Position numbers and translations under genes: made by a program. Positions 42,876 to 52,789 of a DNA stretch of 64,000 nt are shown here, piece by piece. This DNA comes from Azorinus chamasolen. Taxonomy: Eukaryota; Mollusca; Bivalvia; Cardiida; Solecurtidae. How positions within the stretch are numbered: the first letter of the stretch is position 1; each line of letters begins with the position of its first letter. Below the pieces are notes generated by a model, which saw only the letters and a program-made list of their open reading frames with translations, had not been told where the DNA came from and ran no database searches. The stretch covers positions 63,279,423-63,343,422 of the forward strand of contig OY755237.1 in NCBI GenBank assembly GCA_963576725.1, in the 5' to 3' direction.

Positions 42876-43414
42876 CGGTAGAACCTGTTTTAAGTGGCCT
42901 ATCCTTTATTGATCAGAAGAATATTAGCAAGAGCCATGTGTGGCGCCAATGCTTGTCTGATTTGGTGCTTGTCCAGCTAAAATATTTATTTTTTTTAAAA
43001 CAATAAAAGGCCATAACTCAAAAACAATTAAATCAAGAGTTATAGTTCTTATGTAGGGGCCTTCCCCTCCATGACATTTACTACCCTATGAAGTTTCATG
43101 GTAATACCTCATAGTTTTCGAGTAATGAGCTACATTAAAGTTTTTGCACGCCTACAACGATGACAACACCAACGACCCTGTGACACAAGGTCGTAGGTGT
43201 CGTTGGTGTTGTCATGTGTGATCACAACAGCTCGACGTTTCTTCCAAACAGACAAGCTAAAAAGCAGGTGATTGCTTAATGCAGGGCTCAAAGTAATGCA
43301 AAAAGCTCCTATAGGAGCTTTCTTCATTAGTTTAGTCCTGCATTAAGCTACCCCCTGCCTTACAGACCCATAATAAGACCTTCTTTTGATGGCCACTTAG
43401 GACAGGTTCTACTG
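42876..43414. mobile_element. Family 5 MITE split by an R1 element
   Basis: CGGTAGAACCTGTTTTAAGT left end, GACAGGTTCTACTG right end; apex GCTCCTATAGGAGC. The insertion lies at 42929-43262. Confidence 0.88.
42929..43262 (+). mobile_element. R1 element, complete and uninterrupted
   Basis: Head CAAGAGCCATGTGTGGCGCC, GTCCAGCTAAAA; body ATGAAGTTTCATGGTAATAC; tail ACAGACAAGCTAAAA. The stretch CACCAACGACCCTGTGACAC is followed by an inverted copy (GGTCGTAGGTGTCGTTGGTG), a local foldback. The model for the split copies elsewhere. Confidence 0.82.
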
Positions 43415-43707
43415 TATACAACCGTTTGTGTAATGTGAATGCTTTAGTAATTGAGGAGAAAAGGCATGGAATAGGATAAAATAGGTCCTTTGCAAACAGA
43501 ATGAGGCAGAAATATGAAACCATTCTTTCTCTGTAAATAAAATGTGAATATATTACCATATGATACATCTCTAGAGCACTATCAGAAGTGAAATCAATTT
43601 TTATACTGATAATATCCTAATCTTTAGTACTCTCAGAAAGGTTCGGTTTTTTTGGCCTTATACTGCTGTTATAGAAAATATCTGGATAAAATATTTCAAA
43701 CATTACT

Positions 43708-43937
43708 TTAACTCCTTTCCTCCATAAATACGCCTTTCTATGCCCCTGTAAAAATCACCTATTGAAACCATTGTGATAAATAGAGCATTTGCTCCTATAG
43801 GAGCAAATGCTCTATTTATCACAATGGTTTCAAACTACAAAATTCTAAAATTTTCCTTTTCTCTAGTTAATGCTCCTTTTCGGTAGATTTATTAAAAGTG
43901 GTTGGATCTAAAAATAGCCTATGAAGGAATGGGTTAA
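43708..43937. mobile_element. Family 1 MITE, complete and near consensus
   Basis: TTAACTCCTTTCCTCCATAA to GAATGGGTTAA; perfect hairpin GAGCATTTGCTCCTATAGGA, apex GCTCCTATAGGAGC. Confidence 0.94.
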
Positions 43938-43959
43938 GGAAACACAATTGTAAAATAGG

Positions 43960-44030
43960 GTGAATCCCGATGAGATGCCAAGTTACTCAATAGCCATTAT
44001 CTCATCTGGATCCAAACTGTATGAAATGTT
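43960..44030. repeat. Family 6 palindrome
   Basis: AATCCCGATGAGATGCCA... / ...TTATCTCATCTGGATCCAAA arms. Confidence 0.6.
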
Positions 44031-44184
44031 ATTATAAATTCCTCAACAGAAGGTTTAATTTAGCAAAATTTATAAGGAAAAGTCAGTTTTTCTAAAGAAT
44101 GCTACAATTTTGTCAATCAGACATGGATGTCGCCACAATTTTCATAATTTGCATGACTTGGTTAACTGATGGAACTTAACTATA

Positions 44185-44335
44185 TCTATGAACATCTACA
44201 CGAGGGACGATTCTAAACATAGGGTTTGGTGACAGTGACATAGGGTTTGGTGACAGTGACATAGGGTTTGGTGACAGTGATATAGGGTTTGATGGAGAAT
44301 GACGATCTTAGTATTTGAGTATGCACCTTTATCTG
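44185..44335. repeat. CACCAAACC element with a 21-bp tandem expansion
   Basis: Four units of CATAGGGTTTGGTGACAGTG(A) at 44218-44300, then TTTGAGTATGCACCTTTA. The unit and the right flank match the complement of the element at 62278-62412, so one arm was amplified. Confidence 0.85.
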
Positions 44336-44339
44336 TTGC

Positions 44340-44805
44340 TACAGATGTGAAAAATATCTTCTTTTTCTAAGCAATACAAGTTTGATTGTGTCAGTGATAA
44401 TTACGGATGGACAAGGGTAAAGTTATATGCTCCAACTACAGTAGGATCATGTAACTGCTACTTTATATTTCAGATTAAATTACTTTTTATTCTTTTTGTA
44501 AGGAAGAGATGCATGATATGGTATACAACGTTCCTAGACACAGACAGTGACTTGGAATGCTGAAAGCTATTTCAAAATGGACCACCAAATTATCACTATG
44601 GACATTGATTTTGCCACATCAATAGCTATGAACTAATTTCAAAACCCCGTACACAAACATATGTTAAAGCTATGCCGAGTCATCAAAGTTGATTTGTAAG
44701 ATTTAGCTCCGTAATAAAAGTAGATTGCAATTATGTAATATATATTATATAGTTAAAATAGTCTATGAATGGTAATTTCAGATGTTAGCTTTCGGGTACC
44801 ACTTT
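44340..44805. other. SON intron 9, nothing recognised
   Basis: AT-rich, no repeat family match or exon signal. Confidence 0.35.
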
Positions 44806-44807
44806 GT

Positions 44808-45036
44808 TTAACCCTTTACCTCGTGAATATTTTTGCAACAATTCATGTTTTTTACAACTGAATTTTTATAATGACCAATGAACAATGAAATTTTTGGTCA
44901 TTGCAGAAACTGCAGAATCAAACCTATATTAGTTCATAAGCAAACAGAGCAGACCCTGATCAGATGACTCCTACAGGAACCGCCTGACCTCTGTTTGCAA
45001 AGGTGTGTAAAGGCATTTATACGAGGCAAAGGGTAA
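44808..45036. mobile_element. Family 2b MITE, reverse
   Basis: TTAACCCTTTACCTCGTGAA to AGGCAAAGGGTAA; apex ACTCCTACAGGAAC. Confidence 0.85.
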
Positions 45037-45044
45037 ACCCGTTA

Positions 45045-45160
45045 TATCACAGAAACAAATGTATCAATCATTGGCAGACAGTGTAGACCTAGACTATAGC
45101 ATTCCTGTAGGAATCTTCTGATCAAGGTCTGCACTGATTGCCATATTAACAATACTATGT
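45045..45160. mobile_element. Family 3 hairpin, decayed
   Basis: GCAGACAGTGTAGACCTAGA... GATCAAGGTCTGCACTGATT; apex ATTCCTGTAGGAAT. Confidence 0.65.
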
Positions 45161-45381
45161 AAGTAAAATTGTTGTTTCATCGGTTTGTTTCATAAATATC
45201 CATAGTCGGAGTCGAACATTATAATCCAGTGTACAGAGTTTTAATGCCATTAGATAACTAGCAAAATAATGATCACCACAGAGATTTGTCACATTGGATC
45301 TCTGATATATAGCCATACATGACAAAACTATGTGGGATATTTTGACAGTGTGACTCTCTCTTGTGGGACCTTTGATATATA

Positions 45382-45789
45382 CAGTAGAACCTCTATGAAG
45401 TAACTGCCTAGTAAATAAACATGGCATCTTTCAAAGCAAGTGGTTGTTCAACCCATTCTCTCATATTGACACTTTTTGTAGCTTTTGTAAAAGTCACTTT
45501 TCGAAATCATTGTGATAAATATCTAGCATTTGCTCCTATGGAGCAAATGCTCTATTTATCACAGTGGTTTCAAAACTACACAATTCTTAAATTTTCCATA
45601 TTCCTAGTAAATCCTTCTTTCCGGTATATTTATTAAAAGAGGCTGGGTCTAAAAATGGCATATGAGGGAATGGGTTAATGAAGAATGAAAGTAAACAGGA
45701 AGCTCTTTAGGGGAGCTTCTTCACTACTTTCTTCATACATTAAGCTACCATCTGTCTTATTATCCGTTACTCCAGAGAGGTTTTTACTA
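45382..45789. mobile_element. Family 5 MITE split by a family 1 MITE
   Basis: CAGTAGAACCTCTATGAAGT left end; the arm AAGTGGTTGTT-CAA is interrupted and resumes TTAATGAAGAATGAAAG, equivalent to GGTTGCTTAATGCAGG in intact copies. Apex CTCTTTAGGGGAG. Confidence 0.85.
45447..45678. mobile_element. Family 1 MITE nested in family 5
   Basis: TTCAACCCATTCTCTCATAT to GGGAATGGGTTAA, inserted at the TTAA of the host arm; apex GCTCCTATGGAGC. Confidence 0.9.
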
Positions 45790-46390
45790 TACATGTTACA
45801 TGCTTGCTAAATCAAGGTCCAGTGATAAAAGAGTGGTCCTAGGATAGGGCCCTATCCCCTTCAGTCTTGTCCAACGCCAAACGTTTTCCATTTTCACCTG
45901 CAAATAAACTGTCAAGACATTTTAATTTTGTCTGCTCTGTACTAAATAAACCATAGGTTTTGCATGACATTTGAAAATGGACTGTACATAAAAATTATTC
46001 TGTGACTTGTATCATTTTTTTAATTCTGTACATGACAAAAACACAAATATACATTTACATTATGTCTCATATTACTGAATCAGGATCAAAACTGTCTGAA
46101 ACATATATATCTGTACTAATAACAATGCTATGTAACAACTTCAAATAAAATATAATTTTCTTTCTGTGAAACCTAAAGTTTATTTGAAATACACTTCATC
46201 AGTTATGCACCAAAGCTGTTGATATGCCATACAACCAACCAAAATATTAACCAGCCTGGTTTCATTTATTCTATTAATTGTAAAATCATATACATCTTCT
46301 ACCAGTCCTGTTAATTTAAGTCAAACTTTTTCTAATTATAAATACTGAACAATGATTGCACCAAACAGCTACTGTTTTTACTCACTCCAT
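45790..46390. other. SON intron 9, nothing recognised
   Basis: AT-rich, no family match. Confidence 0.35.
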
Positions 46391-46393
46391 ACA

Positions 46394-46575
46394 CAGTAAA
46401 ACCTCTCTATAACAACTACTGAATTACATTAAGTAGTTTGTGTTAAAGGCAGGTGGCTGCTTAAAGCAAGGTGAAAGTAAAACAGAACGCTCCTATAGGA
46501 GCGTTCTGTTTTACTTTAACCTTGTTTTAAGCAGCCACCTGCCCTAAAGACACAATTTATAGAAAGGTTTTACTG
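46394..46575. mobile_element. Family 5 MITE
   Basis: CAGTAAAACCTCTCTATAAC left end, perfect centre AACGCTCCTATAGGAGCGTT, slightly shortened right part. Confidence 0.9.
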
Positions 46576-46709
46576 TAATACGTAGTAATGCAGAATCAGC
46601 AGCCATAGATGTTCAATGACAGTGTATCACACGCTTTTGAAATAGTTCAATATGTAAATACAGAGCAGACAAAATATGTAACTATAAGATGATGATACTT
46701 AGGTCGTAC

Positions 46710-46829
46710 CTTCTTCAGCCATGCTTGCCGTCTCTTATCACCTATAATCTCCTCCTGTGACATTATATTGGCTCCTGTACTCCCTACAAACTGGCCTGGC
46801 AGGTGCTTAGACTGAGCCCATTGACTGGC
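46710..46829 (-). CDS. SON: SON exon 9: conserved linker before the G-patch
   Basis: 120 nt, phase 0 at both ends; acceptor TTATTTCAG, donor AAG|GTACG. Contains ASQWAQSKHLPGQFVGSTGA, equivalent to the vertebrate block with PGQFTGSTG, and ends RRQAWLKK leading into the G-patch exon. The function of this block is unknown; its conservation is strong. Confidence 0.94.
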
Positions 46830-46873
46830 CTGAAATAAAAAGAACTTACTGATTAATAACAAAAGGGATTTGT

Positions 46874-47093
46874 TTAACCATTTCCCTCATACAAATGCAT
46901 TTTCAAGCATTTCGCAAACAGAGTAGACCCAGATAAGACAGCTCCTAAAGGAGCTGTCTAATCAGGATCTGCTCTGTTTGCGTTTGACATTATATAGATC
47001 TGATTGTGCAGTTTTTGCAAAAGCAAAATTAAGCTAATGAATATTCATAAAAAGATTAATTCATGCATAAATGTTCATTAGGGAATGTGTTAA
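46874..47093. mobile_element. Family 2 MITE with mixed ends
   Basis: Fills the short intron between exons 9 and 8. TTAACCATTTCCCTCATACA left end; apex GCTCCTAAAGGAGC; right end GGGAATGTGTTAA. Confidence 0.87.
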
Positions 47094-47122
47094 GAGAAAT
47101 GTTACATCAGCAGCTTTTGTAC

Positions 47123-47233
47123 CTGTCTCTGAGCCGCGCTAAGGACAGCTTTGGCAGACATGTCATTAGGATTTTCTTGGAGCTTCCTGACCGCACTCAG
47201 TCTTTGCGACACAATAGCACTGATATCAACAGA
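47123..47233 (-). CDS. SON: SON exon 8: conserved helical linker
   Basis: 111 nt, phase 0; acceptor CTGTTTCAG, donor CAG|GTACAA. SVDISAIVSQRLSAVRKLQE then NPNDMSAKAVLSAAQRQ, matching the vertebrate block with VDISTAMSER. Likely alpha-helical. Intact. Confidence 0.93.
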
Positions 47234-47284
47234 CTGAAACAGAGAGGCAATATTTCATAAATTATGTACATTGGGGACAAGTAT

Positions 47285-47400
47285 GCACTGCCATTTACAA
47301 ATGGTGTAGACCCAGGTTAGATGAATCCTAGAGAAGTCCTTTGAGCAGGGTCTGCACTGTTTGTCATTCGAAAATGTCTAGCAGGTTTAACCCTGTCATA
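47285..47400. mobile_element. Family 3 hairpin, decayed
   Basis: ACAAATGGTGTAGACCCAGG and GGGTCTGCACTGTTTGTC; apex ATCCTAGAGAAGT. Confidence 0.6.
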
Positions 47401-47472
47401 CTGGGTAGACTCTAAAGCTAAACACTGAAGGTTTATTCCACTTTGAAAATTCAGCTTGGAATCTTGGAAATA

Positions 47473-47675
47473 CAGTAAAACTTTGATTATTCGAACACTA
47501 AAATACGTATTATTATCGATCTTTAAGACAGGTGTCAACTTAATGCATGGTGAAAGTCATGCAGAAAGCTCCTCTAGGAGCTTTCTGCATGACTTTCACC
47601 ATGCATTAAGCAGCCACCTGCCTAAAAGGGTCTAAATTCTTCTATAACGAAAATTCGAATAATCGAGGTTTTACT
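47473..47675. mobile_element. Family 5 MITE, GATTATTCG subtype copy 1
   Basis: CAGTAAAACTTTGATTATTC / GAATAATCGAGGTTTTACTG ends, TA/TA flanks; near-perfect 80-base hairpin, apex GCTCCTCTAGGAGC. Twin at 52516-52719. Confidence 0.93.
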
Positions 47676-47698
47676 GTAGTGTCTATTCAGGAGGATCA

Positions 47699-47885
47699 GA
47701 TCTACTTGCAGCAGTAATAAACCGAATACTTAACTACTGGAACCAGAACTACTTGTACCAGTACTGAACCGAATACTTAACTACTGGAATCAGAACTACT
47801 TGTAGCAGTAATGAACCAAATACTTAGAATGGGATCAGAACTACTTGCAGCAATAATGAACCAAATACTTCAACTATCTTAACTA
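47699..47885. repeat. Tandem repeat, about 57 bp, three to four units
   Basis: Units share CAGAACTACTTG(C/T)A(G/C)CAGTA and GAACC(G/A)AATACTTA. Confidence 0.85.
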
Positions 47886-47977
47886 CTTACCCTTAATTTT
47901 GGGTCAATCAAAGATTCAGATTCTGAATCAAAGTTAAAGTCAAGAAAGTAGAAGAAAAAGAAGGAAAACAGAATGAA

Positions 47978-49386
47978 GAAGTACAAGAGCTGTCCGCAGA
48001 CAGCACGCTCCACTTTCTTTAGTGCTGGATAGTGTAGTGGAAGTCTAAGTCGGAAAGGGGAGATAACAATAGCAAAATTAATTTTAGGGTTACCTGCTCT
48101 TGTGAAATGGGTCCCCCTTGTAATAGTTACCATGTATACCAAACTTGAACCAAATATCTTGGACAGTTTCTGAGATATGGATGGACCTTAACATAAAACT
48201 AAACCAACAATGAAAATTCTAAGTCGAAAAAGGGGCATAATTATGGCAAAATTAATTTCAGGTTTAACTTGAAATGGGTTCCACTTGTGATAGTGAACAT
48301 GAATACCAAATGTGAACCAAATATCTTTGATGGTTTCTGAGAAATGGACCTTAACAAAATGGCTAACCAACGCCGACGAGAGGGTCATGACAATCACAGG
48401 GGGCCATTTCGTGGGTCTACATGGTCTAAAAGGTCAGAAAAATTGATTGGGTCGATTTAGTGTTATATTATATACAAGGGGTCTAACTACCCATTCGCAG
48501 ATTTCATGACCGATTCGAAATAACGTCCCCTTTTGGGCTATCAAGATAAAAGACCCACTAATGTTTGGTACGAACGTGAAGCTGGGACCTTGTACTTTTC
48601 AAATAATATAACTTTTGATACATTCCGACTAAGCCGTAGCCAGTGCCGACGTGAAATTCCAACAAAATACGCTGATTTTTCTTACTCGGACGAGAACTCG
48701 CAACAACTAGACCTAGTTTCTACTTGGCCAGTAACAATGCACTTGATTGACCTAGGGATGGTGCCCTGCGTTCTCACTAATGCTTATTGGGTAAGCAAGG
48801 TAACAGACACGCGGATGTTGTTATTGTAAAGGAAGCGGGTCACGTGACTCGTAGTAGCCTGACAGAGATTTAAATCTGCTAATTGCACGAAAATTCGCCT
48901 GCATTTCGGATCTGCATCAGTGTCTGCCGATAGTTTGAGAGGTAAACGATAGCTTTTTGTCATATATATTGATTGCACAATCGTTTTGTGCCAAGGCATC
49001 GCGATTATGGCCGTTTTACGGGGGTCTAGCGGCAAATCGTTGTTGCGCGATCTCGTTCGAGTAAGCTAAATCAGCATATTTTGTAGGAATTTCAAGTCGG
49101 CACTGGCTACGGCTTAGTCGGAATGTATCAAAAGTTATATTATTTGAAAAGTACAAGGTCCCAGCTTCACGTTCGTACCAAACATTAGTGGGTATTTTAT
49201 CTTGATAGCCCAAAACCGTGCGTTATTTCGAATCGGTCGTGAAATCTGCGAATGGGTAGTTAGACCCCTTGTATATAATATAACACTAAATCGACCCAAT
49301 CAATTTTTTTTGACCTTTTAGACCATGTAGACCCACGAAATGGCTCCCTGTGATGACAATAGCTCCACTTTTTGAAAAAGTGGAGC
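47978..49386 (+). mobile_element. R2 dispersed repeat split by a foldback transposon
   Basis: Head CAAGAGCTGTCCGCAGACAG with GCACGCTCC; two core units (GGCAAAATTAATTT(C/T)AGG, GTTTCTGAGA(A/T)ATGGA); tail ATAGCTCCACTTTTTGAAAA pairing with AGTGGAGCTAAA. Interrupted at 48395-49352. Confidence 0.8.
48395..49352. mobile_element. 958-bp foldback DNA transposon with 8-bp target duplication
   Basis: Starts CACAGGGGGCCATTTCGTGG and ends in the near-exact complement. Arms are about 310 bp each (48395-48706 and 49041-49352), with about 335 bp of unrelated DNA between. ATGACAAT stands directly on both sides (48387-48394 and 49353-49360). An 8-bp duplication fits hAT-type or P-type transposition. The arms carry mirrored open frames (61-63 codons) by virtue of the inverted repeat; no transposase is visible. 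Confidence 0.9.
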
Positions 49387-49592
49387 TAAACAAAGAAAAG
49401 TCAGGCACGAAAATGAAAACTTTCTGAAGAAAGATATCAGCCCTCCAGTAATGTCTTCTGAACCCAGCTATATAAAAACCAACCTTCAGGGTTTTTAAAA
49501 TACTATATTCTCCCTGACAAATGCCCTGACTCTATTAAATGTCCCATACCTACTGAGATGAATAACACATCTAAAACCCTACAGAACAACCA

Positions 49593-49795
49593 TTAACCAA
49601 TTCCCTCATAGGCTATTTTAGACCAAACCTCTTAGAATAAATCTACCGGAAATGAGCATTAACTAGAGAAAAGGGAACTTTTAGAATTGTTTAGTTTTTT
49701 AAACTATTGTGATAAATAGAGCATCACAATGGTTTCAAAAAGTGATTTTTACAGAGGCGCCAAATTTTTGGCCTCCATATGAGGGAAAGTGTTAA
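49593..49795. mobile_element. Family 1 MITE, apex deleted
   Basis: TTAACCAATTCCCTCATAGG to GAAAGTGTTAA; GATAAATAGAGCATCACAAT shows the collapsed hairpin. Confidence 0.85.
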
Positions 49796-49814
49796 ATGAA
49801 GGAATGTTTTCAAA

Positions 49815-49925
49815 ATACAGGTGGTAGCTTAATGCAGACTGTAAGCAATGTAGAAATCCCCCAATAGGAGTTTTCTACACTGCTTTCAATCTGCATTAAG
49901 CAACCCACCTTCGAAGGTGTACAAA
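49815..49925. mobile_element. Family 5 hairpin without ends
   Basis: ACAGGTGGTAGCTTAATGCA / GCATTAAGCAACCCACC arms; apex CCCCCAATAGGAG. Confidence 0.65.
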
Positions 49926-50089
49926 ATGCAATTTAAAAAAAAATAGGCCCAAGAGGAGTTAATTGGGGATGATACTGTTAGAGTATCACATCTTCCATCT
50001 CCACATATTTGTAAAGCAGCATAAGTCAGTCTGGCACAATTTTGATAATTTATAGAATAGCATATAGTGTATATCCTGATCAAATCATG

Positions 50090-50288
50090 ATATCATGAAT
50101 ATTTATTACATGAATTTATATAATGGTATATATTCATATAATGTTTCGGCTTTGGCAGAAATTACATTAATTCCATATTAAAAGCAAACACAGCAGATCT
50201 TGATCAGATGGATCCTACAGGAGGCATCTGATCTGGATCTTCCCTGTTTACAAAGGCGTGAAATGGCATCTATCAGGTAAAGAGTTAA
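50090..50288. mobile_element. Family 2b MITE, reverse
   Basis: ATCATGAATATTTATTACAT; GCAAACACAGCAGATCTTGA; apex GATCCTACAGGAGG; ends AAGAGTTAA. Confidence 0.75.
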
Positions 50289-50454
50289 CAGAATAATGAC
50301 ATCTGAACACTGGTTGAACCTGCAGATTTATTCAGGGTCTTAGAAAATAAATCGTCATAGATCGTCATTCCTCAATTTGAGGCAAATATCAATTTCCTGA
50401 AACAACTATCGCTTAACAGTGTGTAAGGAAATATTATCAGTGTGGGATACACAC

Positions 50455-50691
50455 CTGAGGAGGTGGATCATCAAAGACTTTGTCCATTTTCTTCTCTGGT
50501 GGTGGTGGGGGTGGCTGAACTTGCAAATAGGTCCCGGGTTTGAGAACAGACGGTTTGGGTGGCTCAACTGGTACCCATTCTGACTCCTTGTTTCTGTGGT
50601 CTGAACCACTGGACACAGGGAACTGTGTCCGCAACTGACTTTGTTGTACAATACGTTCCTGTGGCGTCACTATAGGCAGCTGCTTGGCATT
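50455..50691 (-). CDS. SON: SON exon 7: conserved FPVSSGS / WVPVE region
   Basis: 237 nt, phase 0; acceptor TTTTCTCCAG, donor CAG|GTGTGT. NAKQLPIVTP, then QFPVSSGSDHRNKESEWVPV, both recognisable in vertebrate SON; followed by a proline run (PPPPPPEKKMDKVF) that may bind WW or SH3 domains, which is inference. Intact. Confidence 0.94.
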
Positions 50692-50716
50692 CTGGAGAAA
50701 AGGTAAAGTCCTCTGG

Positions 50717-50966
50717 TTATCCCTTTCCCTGTTCTATGTTTATTCCAAAAGTCAATACCTACTGAATATTCATTGATAAAATAGTTGTAAAGAAATGTGG
50801 AAGGTAGAACATTGTAGGCATTTTAGGAAGCAAAGAAGCAGATCTATCAAATTCCATAAGCAAACAGAGCAGACCCTGATCAGACGGCTCCTCTAGGAGC
50901 CGTCTGATCTGGGTCTACTCTGTTTGCAAATGCGTGAAAACACGTTTATATGAGGGAAAGGGTTAT
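50717..50966. mobile_element. Family 2a MITE, reverse
   Basis: TTATCCCTTTCCCTGTTCTA to AAAGGGTTAT; perfect centre GACGGCTCCTCTAGGAGCCG. Starts 26 bases from exon 7. Confidence 0.9.
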
Positions 50967-51000
50967 TAACCTTTATTTTTCTTTGATATTAGTCTAAATA

Positions 51001-51165
51001 CAGTTGAACCTGTCTAAAACAGTCATCAAACAAGAGGTCTAATTATGGGTCTGTAAGGCAGGTGGTAGATTAATGCAGGTCAAAAGTAATGCAGAAAGCT
51101 CCTTTACCTGCTTTTAACACTCCTATGTTCAATAAATGAATGACTGATTAGGATAGGTTCTTCTG
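51001..51165. mobile_element. Family 5 MITE, one arm deleted
   Basis: CAGTTGAACCTGTCTAAAAC; GGCAGGTGGTAGATTAATGC; right end GATAGGTTCTTCTG. Confidence 0.75.
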
Positions 51166-51200
51166 TAGACTCACAGTACAGCTTAAGTTTGCTGAAGAGT

Positions 51201-51431
51201 TTAACTCGTTACCTCATAGGCTAATTTTAGATCCAACCTCTTTGAATAAATCTATCGCAAAAGGATCATTTACTAGAGAAAAGTGATTTTTTTTAGAATT
51301 GTGTCATTTTGAAACCATTGTGATAAATAAAGCATTTGCTCCATAGGAGCAAAGCTCTATTTATCACAATGGTTTCAAAAAATGACTTTTACATAGGCAT
51401 AGAAAGGCGTATTTATGGAGGAAATGGTTAA
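51201..51431. mobile_element. Family 1 MITE near SON exon 6
   Basis: TTAACTCGTTACCTCATAGG to GGAAATGGTTAA; apex GCTCCATAGGAGC. Its edge is 57 bases from the exon 6 donor. Confidence 0.88.
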
Positions 51432-51487
51432 GTAGCATTTGGCTAACATTTCAGATTACAATAGTTTACAGTTCTGGAGATAATTAC

Positions 51488-51651
51488 CTTAATATCCATG
51501 ACAATTGGAGCTGGTTCCTTTACAATAAATGGATGGACATTCAGCTCATCATCTGAACTGTTGGCTGCAATACTTCCTTCACTTGAGCTGTCATAGGCAG
51601 TCCTTGACTTCCGTTTGAGGTCTTCTCTTTCCTGGATCTTTTTGCAATATT
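51488..51651 (-). CDS. SON: SON exon 6: acidic linker
   Basis: 164 nt, phase 1 in (joins LT-E), phase 0 out; acceptor TCTTTCCACAG, donor AAG|GTAATT. YCKKIQEREDLKRK, then a Ser/Asp-rich stretch, then VHPFIVKEPAPIVMDI; vertebrate SON has the same order (CKxIxQ, acidic, HPF, EP). Intact. Confidence 0.92.
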
Positions 51652-51816
51652 CTGTGGAAAGATAACATTGAGTAATGACAGTACAGCACACTGTCCTCCA
51701 AGATAATAAACCGGGTTGAGCATTAGCAAATGTTTGACTGTCCTTAACTATGAAACGTCCATGCATGACAATAAATAGTTTTACTCCATGATTAAATGAC
51801 ATTATGAATATTAATT

Positions 51817-52004
51817 AAGCCTTTACTAAAAAAATACGCCTTTCAACGCTATTGCAAACAGAGTAGACCAAGATCAGACAGCTCCTCTAGGGGCCGTCTG
51901 GTCAGGGTCTGCCCTGTTTATGATACAATATAAATCTGATTCTACAGTTTATGCCATGATGCAAACTTATTTTGTTTATTGTGCCATTTTAAACGTTCTG
52001 TTAA
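51817..52004. mobile_element. Family 2b MITE, right part lost
   Basis: TTAAGCCTTTACTAAAAAAA; apex GCTCCTCTAGGGGC; shares TTAA 52001-52004 with the next copy. Confidence 0.8.
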
Positions 52005-52309
52005 CCTATTCCCCTCATAATCTATTTTTAGATCCAAACACTTTGAATAAATCTACCAAAAAGGAGCATTAACAAGAGAAAAGTAAAATATCAGAAATTT
52101 ATAGTTTGAAACCATTGTGATAAATAGAGCATTTGCTCCTAAAGGAGCAAATCCAGGGCTTGGTGCAAAACTATTCTAACTCCTTCACTTTGTGAAGGAG
52201 TTAGAATAGTTTTGCACCAAGCCCTCGAAATGGTCTATTTATCACAATGGTTTCAAGAAGTGGTTATTAAAGAGACCTAGAAAGGCGTATTTACGGAGGA
52301 AAGGGTTAA
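52001..52309. mobile_element. Family 1 MITE carrying a foreign palindrome
   Basis: TTAACCTATTCCCCTCATAA to GGAAAGGGTTAA; apex GCTCCTAAAGGAGC. Just past the apex the right arm is broken by the 71-bp palindrome at 52155-52225. Confidence 0.88.
52155..52225. repeat. Perfect 34-bp inverted repeat with 3-base loop
   Basis: AGGGCTTGGTGCAAAACTAT... with TTT at the centre and an exact complement. No match to any other element in the window. Confidence 0.95.
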
Positions 52310-52345
52310 GCTTCAGTTACCTACTTTTGCTATGGACTGGAACAA

Positions 52346-52781
52346 TTAACCCATTCCCCCATAGGCTATTTTTAGACCGAATCTCTTTGAATAAATCTAC
52401 TGAAAAGGAGTATTTACTGGAGAAAAAGAAAAGTTTAGAATTGTGTTGTTTTAAATCATTATGATAAATATCTAGCATTTGCTTCACAGGCACAAATGCT
52501 CTATTTTTCACAATACAGTAAAACTTCGATTATACGAACACTAAAATACGTATTAAAATCGATCTTTAAGACAGGTGGCAGCTTAATGCATGGTGAAAGT
52601 CATGCAGAAAGCTCCTAGAGGAGCTTTCTGCATGACTTTCACCATGCATTAAGCAGCCACCTGCCTAAAAGGGTCTAAATTCTTCTATATCGAAAATTCG
52701 AATAATCGAGGTTTTACTGTAGTTTCAAAAGATGACTTTTACAGAGAGGTCAAAAGGCATCAGTATAAGGGAATGGGTTAA
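52346..52781. mobile_element. Family 1 MITE split by a family 5 MITE
   Basis: TTAACCCATTCCCCCATAGG to GGGAATGGGTTAA; the hairpin arm TTTTCACAA-TA...TA-GTTTCAAAA is interrupted. Confidence 0.93.
52516..52719. mobile_element. Family 5 MITE, GATTATACG subtype copy 2
   Basis: CAGTAAAACTTCGATTATAC ends, TA duplicated (52514-52515, 52720-52721) inside family 1 sequence. Almost identical to 47473-47675, so recently active; apex GCTCCTAGAGGAGC. Confidence 0.95.
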
Positions 52782-52789
52782 TATAGCTT

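Noticed and set aside
48533..49213. Paired 60-98-codon frames starting MGYQDK
   Set aside because: They mirror each other because they lie in the inverted arms of the foldback element; no known domain. Could be part of a lost transposase, but not supportable.
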